From assembly GCA_000585075.1 (NCBI GenBank), contig JEMY01000001.1:62001-126000 (forward strand): DNA of 64,000 bases, in the 5' to 3' direction. Each line of letters begins with the position of its first letter. The first letter of the stretch is position 1. Position numbers and translations under genes: made by a program. The notes under the pieces are model-generated. The model was not told the DNA's origin. It was given only the letters and a program-made list of their open reading frames with translations, and did no database searches. Of this stretch, positions 52,564-60,037 are shown piece after piece. The DNA comes from Candidatus Accumulibacter regalis (GTDB lineage: Bacteria > Pseudomonadota > Gammaproteobacteria > Burkholderiales > Rhodocyclaceae).

Positions 52564-55500
52564 ATGGGTGTCTCCGGCCGCATTGCGCGCTACTTCGTCA
52601 GCTCGCAGATGACGCCCTTGCTCGCGTTGGTTGCTCTGCTGATGGGCATCTTCGCCACCCTGGTGACGCCGCGTGAGGAGGAGCCGCAGATCGACGTCAC
52701 CATGGCCGACGTGTTCATCGCTTTTCCCGGCGCGTCGGTACAGGATGTCGAGAATCTGGTCGCCACGCCGGCCGAACAGGTCCTGTCGCGCATGTCCGGC
52801 GTCGAACACGTGTACTCGATGTCGCAGCCGGGAATGGCGGTGGTCACCGTGCAGTTCGAAGTTGGCGTCAAGTACAACGATGCCGTCGTGCGTCTGTACG
52901 ACAGCGTACATTCCAATCGCGACTGGCTATCGCCGAATCTCGGAGTCCTCGAACCGGTGGTCAAGCCGCGCGGCATCGACGACGTGCCGATCGTCTCGCT
53001 GACCTTCTGGACCGCCGATCCTGCGCGCTCGGCTTTCGAGCTGCAGCAGGTGGCGCGCGCCGCCGAAGTCGACTTCAAGCGGGTCAAGGGAACACGCGAC
53101 GTGTCCACGCTTGGCGGCCCGGATCATGTTCTGCGCGTGTCGATGGACAGCGAGCGCATGAACGCCTTTGCCGTGACGGCACAGGATATTGCTGCCGCCT
53201 TGCGTCTCGGTAATGCCCGCCAGACGTCGGGAAACCTGGTCGCCGGCAACCGCGAAGTCCTCGTCGAGACGGGCAGCTATCTCGAATCGGCCGCCGACGT
53301 CAGGCAACTGGTCGTCGCCGTTCGTGGCAGCGCTGGCGAGCGCAAGCCGGTTTTCATCAGCGACGTCGCCGACGTCGAGGACGGTCCTGATCAGCCGCGC
53401 CGGTACGTCTGGTTCGGCAATCGCGACGGCGAGTTTCCGGCGGTCACGGTACAGGTCTCGAAGAAGCCCGGAGTCAATGCCGCCGACGTTGCCAGCGCGG
53501 TCATTGCCCGCGCCGAATCACTCAAGGGCACCCTGATCCCGGCTGGCATCGAGGTCACGACGACGCGCAATTACGGCCAGACGGCAACCGACAAGGCCCA
53601 GAAGCTGATCGGCAAGCTGGTCTTCGCCACCGCTTTCGTGGTTGTGCTGGTCTTCTTCGCCCTCGGCCGACGCGAAGCGCTGATCGTCGGTGTTGCGGTC
53701 AGCCTGACCCTCGCCGCGACGCTCTTTGCCTCCTGGGCCTGGGGATTCACGCTCAACCGCGTTTCGCTCTTCGCACTGATCTTCTCGATCGGCATTCTCG
53801 TCGATGACGCCATCGTCGTCGTCGAGAACATTCATCGCTGGCAGGCGCTGCAGCCGGGCAAGCCGCTGCTCGACATCATCCCGCTGGCCGTCGACGAGGT
53901 CGGCGGCCCGACGATACTCGCCACTTTCACGGTCATCGCCGCGCTGTTGCCGATGGCTTTCGTCACCGGCCTGATGGGGCCGTATATGAGCCCGATCCCG
54001 ATCAACTCGTCGCTCGGCATGTTCATTTCGCTGGCCGTCGCCTTTGTCGTCACGCCGTGGCTGGCTGCCCGGCTGCTGGCAAAGACTGCGCACGCGGACG
54101 CGGACGCTGGCGACGGGTCGCACGGGGGAACGGGCGAGTCGCGGAGCCAAGGTCGGCTCGATCGCCTGTTTCGCCGCCTGCTGACGCCGTTTCTCGATGT
54201 TCGGAAAGGCGGTGCGGCGCGCCGCTGGCTGCTCCTCGCGATCGTGTTGCTGATCGTCGGTTCGGTGGCCCTGGCAGCGGTGCAGCTGGTCGTGCTGAAG
54301 ATGTTGCCCTTCGACAACAAGAGCGAATTTCAGGTGGTGCTCGACATGCCGGTGGGCACGCCGCTCGAGGAAACAGCGCGCGTGTTGCACGAGCTCGGCG
54401 CCGCCATCGGCAAGGTGCCGGAAGTGAGCAACTACCAGGCCTACGCCGGCACCGCCAGCCCGATCAACTTCAATGGGCTGGTGCGTCAATACTATCTGCG
54501 CGCCGCACCCGAACTCGGCGACCTGCAGGTCAACCTGGTCGACCACCAGCAGCGCGCACGCAAGAGTCACGAGATCGCCATCTCGGTGCGCGAGGCGATC
54601 GAAGCGATCGGCAAGCGCGCCGGCGGCAACGCCAAGGTCGTCGAAGTGCCGCCGGGGCCGCCGGTGCTTTCGCCGATCGTCGCCGAGGTCTATGGTCCGG
54701 ACTACCGTGGGCAGAGGGCGGTGGCCAAGGAAGTGCGCAAGGTCCTCGAAGCGACGCCGGATCTGGTGGCCATCGACGACTCGGTCAATGCCGGCGGCCA
54801 GCGCAGTGTCCTGCACGTTCTGCAGAACAAGGCTGCGCTGCTCGGCGTCGCGCAAAGCGACATCGTCGAGGTCACCCGCATGGCCATCGCCGGCAACGAC
54901 GTCACGCCGGTGCACAATACCGGTTCGAAGTACGAAATCCCGGTTCGTCTGACGCTGCCGGCCGAGCAGCGGAGCTCGCTCGACGCGCTGCTCAAGCTGC
55001 GCGTGCGCTCGCGCGACGGGCAGCTGGTGCCGGTTTCCGAACTCGTCGAAGTGCGCGAGCTGGGTCGCGAGCAGGCGATCTACCACAAGAACCTGCTGCC
55101 AGTGGTCTACGTCGTTGCCGACATGGGCGGCAAGCTCGATTCGCCGCTCTACGGCATGTTCGCCGCGCGCAGCGAGATCGTCGGGCGCGCGCTGGACGGC
55201 GTAGATCACGCCGCCGGCACGCTCGACGAGTGGTTCATCACGCAGCCGACCGCGCCGGACGCCTCGTACAGCATCAAATGGGACGGCGAGTGGCAGGTGA
55301 CCTACGAGACTTTCCGCGACATGGGCATCGCCTACGGCGTCGGCCTGATCCTGATCTACCTGCTGGTCGTCGCGCACTTCAAGAGCTACCTGGTGCCACT
55401 GATCATCATGGCGCCGATCCCCCTGACCATCATTGGCGTCATGCCGGGGCACGCCTTGCTCGGCAGCCAATACACTGCCACGTCGATGATTGGCATGATC

Positions 55501-55797
55501 GCCCTGGCTGGGATCATCGTCCGCAACTCGATCCTGCTGGTCGATTTCATCCGTCAGCAGATAGGCGAGGGAATGGAGCTACGCGAAGCCATCGTCCAGT
55601 CCGCCGCGGTGCGCGCCAAACCGATCGCGTTGACCGGGCTGGCAGCGATGCTCGGCGCGATGTTTATCCTCGACGACCCGATCTTCAACGGGCTGGCGAT
55701 CAGCCTGATCTTCGGCATTTTCGTCTCCACCCTGCTCACGCTGGTGGTGATCCCGGTGTTGTACTACGCAGCCTTCAGAAAGGAGAATCAGACATGA
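52564..55797 (+). CDS. RND-family efflux transporter permease
   Basis: 1077-residue inner-membrane pump with 12 helices and two large periplasmic loops. The central helix 4 stretch FALIFSIGILVDDAIVVVENI near 408-428 carries the two proton-relay aspartates. ISLIFGIFVSTLLTLVVIPVLYY closes the C-terminal bundle. Sequence style (REEEPQIDVTMADVFIAFPG) matches the AcrB-like HAE group but with a compact adaptor. The GTG at 52552 is an alternative start that would overlap the adaptor stop. The DUF2892 gene is coupled downstream. Confidence 0.94.
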   Translation: MGVSGRIARYFVSSQMTPLLALVALLMGIFATLVTPREEEPQIDVTMADVFIAFPGASVQDVENLVATPAEQVLSRMSGVEHVYSMSQPGMAVVTVQFEVGVKYNDAVVRLYDSVHSNRDWLSPNLGVLEPVVKPRGIDDVPIVSLTFWTADPARSAFELQQVARAAEVDFKRVKGTRDVSTLGGPDHVLRVSMDSERMNAFAVTAQDIAAALRLGNARQTSGNLVAGNREVLVETGSYLESAADVRQLVVAVRGSAGERKPVFISDVADVEDGPDQPRRYVWFGNRDGEFPAVTVQVSKKPGVNAADVASAVIARAESLKGTLIPAGIEVTTTRNYGQTATDKAQKLIGKLVFATAFVVVLVFFALGRREALIVGVAVSLTLAATLFASWAWGFTLNRVSLFALIFSIGILVDDAIVVVENIHRWQALQPGKPLLDIIPLAVDEVGGPTILATFTVIAALLPMAFVTGLMGPYMSPIPINSSLGMFISLAVAFVVTPWLAARLLAKTAHADADAGDGSHGGTGESRSQGRLDRLFRRLLTPFLDVRKGGAARRWLLLAIVLLIVGSVALAAVQLVVLKMLPFDNKSEFQVVLDMPVGTPLEETARVLHELGAAIGKVPEVSNYQAYAGTASPINFNGLVRQYYLRAAPELGDLQVNLVDHQQRARKSHEIAISVREAIEAIGKRAGGNAKVVEVPPGPPVLSPIVAEVYGPDYRGQRAVAKEVRKVLEATPDLVAIDDSVNAGGQRSVLHVLQNKAALLGVAQSDIVEVTRMAIAGNDVTPVHNTGSKYEIPVRLTLPAEQRSSLDALLKLRVRSRDGQLVPVSELVEVRELGREQAIYHKNLLPVVYVVADMGGKLDSPLYGMFAARSEIVGRALDGVDHAAGTLDEWFITQPTAPDASYSIKWDGEWQVTYETFRDMGIAYGVGLILIYLLVVAHFKSYLVPLIIMAPIPLTIIGVMPGHALLGSQYTATSMIGMIALAGIIVRNSILLVDFIRQQIGEGMELREAIVQSAAVRAKPIALTGLAAMLGAMFILDDPIFNGLAISLIFGIFVSTLLTLVVIPVLYYAAFRKENQT

Positions 55798-56021
55798 CCA
55801 CCGATCGCGCCGTGCGCATCATGGCCGGCAGCTTCATCCTCATCTCGCTCGCGCTGGGTGTCGAAGCCAGCCCGCTCTTCGTTTCCGGGCACTTCCTGTG
55901 GTTGACCACCTTCGTCGGCGCCAACCTCCTGCAGAGCGGCTTCACCCGCTTCTGCCCGGCCGAGAGCCTCATGGTCAAGCTCGGCATGAAGCGGCTCGAC
56001 GAAGCGTCCTGCGGACGCTGA
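55794..56021 (+). CDS. DUF2892 inner-membrane protein
   Basis: 75 residues, two hydrophobic helices (about 9-27 and 30-50), with a conserved CPAESLMVKLGMK tail (C near 54). DUF2892 (YgaP C-terminal-like) proteins often follow rhodanese or transporter genes. The ATGA overlap with the RND pump suggests it is a companion subunit; no function is established. Confidence 0.85.
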   Translation: MTTDRAVRIMAGSFILISLALGVEASPLFVSGHFLWLTTFVGANLLQSGFTRFCPAESLMVKLGMKRLDEASCGR

Positions 56022-56091
56022 AGTACGCAAAGTCGCCGCCGGGAGCGACGACTGCTGCGCATTCGCGCCCGGCCAAGCCTGCCGCTGAGCT

Positions 56092-57075
56092 TTACCGACT
56101 GACGTCCACCACCACCCGTCCGCGCACCTTGCCTGCGAGCAGTTCGGCGCCGACGGCAACTGCCTCGGAAAGCGGGATTTCGCGCGTAATGGAGTCCAGC
56201 TTGGCGATTTCGAGATCGCGACCGAGGCGTTCCCAGGCTTCCTGGCGGACGGTCAGCGGAGCCATCACGCTGTCGATACCGTAGAGCGTGACACCGCGCA
56301 GGATGAAAGGCGCCACCGTCGCCGGGAAGTCCATTCCCCCGGCCAGGCCGCAGGCCGCCACCGCGCCGCTGTACTTGGTCGTTGCGCAGGCGTTGGCCAG
56401 CGTATGGCTGCCGACGGTGTCGACCACCCCCGCCCAGCGTTCCTTGCCGATCGGCTTGCCCGGCGCCGACAGTTCACTGCGCTCGACGATCGTGCTGGCG
56501 CCCAGGGCCTTGAGGTGCTCGGCTTCGTCGGGGCGGCCGGTCGAGGCAGCCACCTGATAGCCGAGCTTGGCGAGCACGGCAATGGCCACGCTGCCGACAC
56601 CACCGTTGGCGCCGGTGACCAGAATTTCGCCGTCGGCAGGCTTGATCCCGTGCTTCTCGAGAGCGAGGACGCAGAGCATCGCGGTATAGCCGGCGGTGCC
56701 GATGGCCATCGCCTGCCGCGCGCTGAAACTTGCCGGTAGCGGTACCAGCCATTCACCCTTGACGCGGGCCTTCGCGGCGAGGCCGCCGCAGTGCGTTTCG
56801 CCGACGCCCCAACCGTTGAGAACGACACGGTCGCCGACCTTCCAGGCCGTATTCGAAGTCTCGATCACGGTGCCGGCAAAGTCGATTCCGGGGACCATCG
56901 GAAAGCGGCGAACCACCGGCGACTTGCCGGTCAGGGCCAGACCGTCCTTGTAGTTGAGCGTAGACCACTCGACCTGGACGGTGGTGTCGGCGTCCGGCAG
57001 CACGGCGTCGTCGATGTCCTGCAGTAGCGCCCGGTAAACGCCGTCGTCTTTGGTAATCAGGATTCCCTTGAACAT
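56092..57075 (-). CDS. acuI: Acrylyl-CoA reductase (NADPH), MDR family
   Basis: 327-residue medium-chain dehydrogenase without zinc ligands. It has the YhdH/AcuI N-terminus (MFKGILITKDDGVYRALLQDID) and VEWSTLNYKDGLALTGK near 35-51. The NADPH site VTGANGGVGSVAIAVLAKLGY lies near 153 and GRPDEAEHLKALGA near 179. It reduces acryloyl-CoA to propionyl-CoA, detoxifying acrylate from DMSP or propionate metabolism. An AAGGAGAAAG site precedes the ATG. Adjacent acuR supports the assignment. Confidence 0.92.
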   Translation of the reverse strand: MFKGILITKDDGVYRALLQDIDDAVLPDADTTVQVEWSTLNYKDGLALTGKSPVVRRFPMVPGIDFAGTVIETSNTAWKVGDRVVLNGWGVGETHCGGLAAKARVKGEWLVPLPASFSARQAMAIGTAGYTAMLCVLALEKHGIKPADGEILVTGANGGVGSVAIAVLAKLGYQVAASTGRPDEAEHLKALGASTIVERSELSAPGKPIGKERWAGVVDTVGSHTLANACATTKYSGAVAACGLAGGMDFPATVAPFILRGVTLYGIDSVMAPLTVRQEAWERLGRDLEIAKLDSITREIPLSEAVAVGAELLAGKVRGRVVVDVSR

Positions 57076-57130
57076 CGTCTTTCTCCTTGGTGGTGAAAAT
57101 TGGATAAGAAAACCATACGTGTAAAAAATA

Positions 57131-57772
57131 TCAGCGGCGTGGCAGGGCCGCCAGGAAGAGCTTGAAGAATGCGTGCATCGGCGCCGTCGAGCGCGTCAGC
57201 CTGGCGCGCAGTATGGCTCCTTCCCAGCCAACCCAGAAAGCGTGCGCCAGCGCCGGACAGTCCGCGTCTGCCGTCAGTTCGCCGCAGCTTGCTGCGCCGG
57301 ACAGGCACGCCGCCAGGGCTCGCTCCCAGTCGGCAAGAACCGCTTCCAGGCGAAGGCGCAAGCTTTCGTCGAGTGCGCTGACTTCCTGGCCCAGATTGCC
57401 GACCAGGCAGCCGCGGGTGAAGGCATGTTTCTCGACACCGCGACAGGCGTCATCGACAAACGCTGCCAGTCGTGTCAGCGGTGTCAGGAGTGGGTTGTCA
57501 AAATGTTGCTTGAGCTTGCGTGCAAAGTACTCGGCGTAGGCGTCGAGGGTCACTGCGACAAAAGCATCCTTGCTCTCGAAGTAGTGATAAAAGGAGCCCT
57601 TCGGCACGTTGATCGATTTCAGGACATCGTCGAGGGCCGTTGCACTGACGCCCTGGGTGGTCAGGATTTCCAGCCCGCGGCGAATCAGCAAGGCGCGGGT
57701 GTCGGCATAATCAAGACCATTGCGGGCGGGGCGACCGCGCGGACGGCGAGGGAGTGAGCGAACGGTTTCCAT
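57131..57772 (-). CDS. acuR: TetR-family regulator, AcuR-like
   Basis: 213 residues. A basic N-terminal arm (RRPRGRPARNGLDYADTR) is followed by a TetR helix-turn-helix (GVSATALDDVLKSINVPKGSFYHYFESKDAF, about 40-71) and a C-terminal ligand domain with CLVGNLGQEVSALDE near 120-134. That motif and the neighbouring acuI fit AcuR, which I recall as an acrylate-responsive repressor of DMSP/acrylate genes. An imperfect palindrome upstream is the probable operator. Confidence 0.85.
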   Translation of the reverse strand: METVRSLPRRPRGRPARNGLDYADTRALLIRRGLEILTTQGVSATALDDVLKSINVPKGSFYHYFESKDAFVAVTLDAYAEYFARKLKQHFDNPLLTPLTRLAAFVDDACRGVEKHAFTRGCLVGNLGQEVSALDESLRLRLEAVLADWERALAACLSGAASCGELTADADCPALAHAFWVGWEGAILRARLTRSTAPMHAFFKLFLAALPRR

Positions 57773-57784
57773 TGGCCGCTATAT

Positions 57785-57799
57785 TGGACTGTATGTCTA
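57785..57799. promoter_or_regulatory. Candidate AcuR operator
   Basis: TGGAC-TGTAT-GTCTA, an imperfect inverted repeat (one mismatch) 12 bases upstream of the acuR ATG, within the expected promoter. Autorepression of acuR-acuI is inferred. Confidence 0.45.
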
Positions 57800-58168
57800 G
57801 AATGGTCAAGAAGCTCTTCGCGAGACTCCTCCCGCGTTGGGCTGGCGGCGTGTCGATTCCCGTCGGCCCTGCGCCTCCTGCGGCGAACGGCGCGGTCGGA
57901 CTCGCTGCGCCGGCGTCACAGGGCGAAGTCGGAAAACTTCAACGTGCTAGAATCTCATGGCATTGGCAGTCGCCCTGTCCTTGGCTTGCGCTGCGCGTGC
58001 ATGTGGAATCAAGAAATGCGCAATGGATGCGCTCGCAAGCGCCGTCGGCTCGGGGTGGAGCGGTCAACGATGGTAAAACGGCGGTGGCCCACCGGGAACT
58101 CCGCCAGGCGCTACGGCTGGCGCGCCAATGCCCGGGCTGAATGTGATCAGTGCTGAGGGGGAGTGCCC
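57800..58168. other. Intergenic region before the HDOD gene
   Basis: About 370 bases. A TAGAAT at 57949-57954 is a possible -10 for the HDOD gene. The plus-strand open frame here (MVKKLFARLLPRWAGG...) superficially resembles the HDOD protein's N-terminus (MFKTVLRWLGLVPPAP) and then loses similarity. It may be a decayed partial duplicate, but this is weak. Confidence 0.35.
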
Positions 58169-59557
58169 GTGTTTAAGACTGTCCTGCGCTGGCTGGGTCT
58201 TGTCCCGCCTGCTCCTGCTCCGGCTTCCGTGTCGGACACCGCTGCCGAGCAGCTCGACGCGCTGGCTCCCCTCAGGTCGGCGGGAAGACCGCAAGCAGCC
58301 GACAAATCGCTGCGCGTCACGTCCTTTGTCTGCCGCGACGAGCTGCTCGATCGCAACGAACAGATAGCCGGCTACGAGTTCGCCCTTGGGCGCAACCTGC
58401 AATCGGCGATGCTGGAGAAAAGCGCGAAGCTGCGTCAGGTCCATGACGAAGCCCTGCTGCACAACCTTTCGCCGCTGGCGGTTTCTTCGCTTCTCGGCAA
58501 TCGCTTTGCTTTTATCCGCTTGTCATCGGCGTCGCTGAGCAGCCTTCTCCTGCCCACCTTCGCCAATCGCAATGTGATCATCATGATTACGCCAGCGACG
58601 GCGGTGGAGGGTGACCTCGCTGCCGTGCGAACGGCGCTGCGACGCTTGCAGGACCTTGGCGTCAAGCACGGCTGGTCGCTTGATCGGCCGCTTCCCGGGA
58701 TGGCCGATCTATTCGAGCAGGCGACAATCGTCGAGATCGACACCACGGCTTTCGACGGCATCCAGTTGAAGAAGATGTGCGTCGATCTGCACGCCAGCAA
58801 GGCCAAACCGAGAGTCATTGCCGGCAGGATCCAGACCGCCGACGACTTCAGTCTTTGCTATCAGAGCGGCTTCGATTATTTCATGGGGCCCTTCGTTTGC
58901 AGCCGTGAGAACTGGCATCCGCCGAAGAGCGAAGTCAACCGGCTGCTGGTTTTCGAAGTCCTGAACATGATTCGCTCGGGAGCCGATTTTGCCGACATCG
59001 CCGATCGGCTGCGCAACGATCCGATCCTGACCTACAAGCTCCTGCGCTACATCAATTCGCCCGGGATCGGCATGCTCAGGCGTATCGACAAGATTCCGCA
59101 AGCGCTGCTGATTCTGGGCCGGGACCAGTTCTCGCGCTGGCTGTCGCTGCTGCTTTTCGATCTGAATCAGCCGGGTTACGTCGGGCGCGTCCTGAACGAG
59201 AATGCGCTGACCCGCGCGCGCTTCATGGAAAGGCTGGCCGGACGCGGCGAGTTGCCGAAGGAGGCCGACAAACTGTTCATGATCGGGCTGTTTTCCCTGC
59301 TCGATGTCATGATGAAACAGCCGCTGGCCGAGATCCTCAAGCAGGTTTCGCTGCCCGATGACGTCGTCTCTGCGCTGCAGGGCGAGCCGGGCGCGATGCG
59401 CGATGCCCTGGCCCTGGCCATCGCCGTCGAATCGAAATCGCCCGAGGAGATCGCCGCCGCCGCGCTCGTGTGTGCGCTCGACGCAAGGCAGGTCGCGGCG
59501 CTGATGCTGGAGGCGCTGGACTGGGCACAGAACGTCGTCGGCGCCGCCAGGCAATGA
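58169..59557 (+). CDS. EAL-HDOD domain signalling protein
   Basis: 462 residues. The degenerate N-terminal EAL-like half has CRDELLDRNEQIAGYEFAL near 54-72 and RVIAGRIQTADDFSLCYQSG near 213; catalytic acidic residues look lost. The C-terminal HDOD half is recognisable by DPILTYKLLRYINSPGIG near 285 and LILGRDQFSRWLSLLLF. Such proteins regulate motility or biofilm as c-di-GMP-pathway effectors without enzymatic activity. The GTG at 58169 is spaced 8 bases from GAGGGG; a GTG at 58163 is closer and less well spaced. Confidence 0.88.
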   Translation: MFKTVLRWLGLVPPAPAPASVSDTAAEQLDALAPLRSAGRPQAADKSLRVTSFVCRDELLDRNEQIAGYEFALGRNLQSAMLEKSAKLRQVHDEALLHNLSPLAVSSLLGNRFAFIRLSSASLSSLLLPTFANRNVIIMITPATAVEGDLAAVRTALRRLQDLGVKHGWSLDRPLPGMADLFEQATIVEIDTTAFDGIQLKKMCVDLHASKAKPRVIAGRIQTADDFSLCYQSGFDYFMGPFVCSRENWHPPKSEVNRLLVFEVLNMIRSGADFADIADRLRNDPILTYKLLRYINSPGIGMLRRIDKIPQALLILGRDQFSRWLSLLLFDLNQPGYVGRVLNENALTRARFMERLAGRGELPKEADKLFMIGLFSLLDVMMKQPLAEILKQVSLPDDVVSALQGEPGAMRDALALAIAVESKSPEEIAAAALVCALDARQVAALMLEALDWAQNVVGAARQ

Positions 59558-59615
59558 CCGCCTCCCGTCGATTTGCCAGCCCCTGGCTGCGGCTGCCGAC
59601 TGGCAGTCGTGCGTT

Positions 59616-59981
59616 TCAGCCGCCCGTCCGCTTGGCTGCGAAACCCTCCTTTCTGAGGTGCTCGAGCAGACGGTCGCAATGATCCCCCTGCACTTCGACG
59701 ACGCCGTCCTTGACCGTGCCACCGGCTCCGCAGGCGGCCTTCAGGCGTTTCGCCAGCGCCGCGAGATCACCGGCGTCGAGCATCAGCCCACGTACCAGGG
59801 TCACTGTCTTGCCGCCTCGCCCCTTGCTTTCGCGGCTGACGCGCACGCCGCCGTCACCCTGGCCAGGCGATGGCACCCGCGTCGCGGCGCAGACGCAGCC
59901 GGCCAGCGCTCTGCGGCAGGACGGGCACATGCGGCCGCCGTCGGTCGAGTAGACCAGCCCTCCGGTGGCCGGTTTACGCAT
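59616..59981 (-). CDS. SUI1/eIF1-like translation factor (YciH family)
   Basis: 121 residues. A small N-terminal zinc-like knuckle (CPSCRRALAGCVC near 19-31) precedes a SUI1 domain with KTVTLVRGLMLDAGDLAALAKRLKAACGAGGTVKDG and the end EVQGDHCDRLLEHLRKEGF. YciH may influence start-codon choice during stress in bacteria. It is convergent with the HDOD gene and upstream of nothing on its strand; glnE ends 57 bases away. Confidence 0.92.
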   Translation of the reverse strand: MRKPATGGLVYSTDGGRMCPSCRRALAGCVCAATRVPSPGQGDGGVRVSRESKGRGGKTVTLVRGLMLDAGDLAALAKRLKAACGAGGTVKDGVVEVQGDHCDRLLEHLRKEGFAAKRTGG

Positions 59982-60037
59982 GCCTGCGCTGGCGCTGCTG
60001 TTCAGTGCCGGCGCAGCGGCTCACCCGCCGCGCCTGC

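Noticed and set aside
57754-58140. 128-codon plus-strand frame before the HDOD gene
   Set aside because: It begins inside acuR on the opposite strand and loses any similarity after about 40 codons; at most a decayed fragment.
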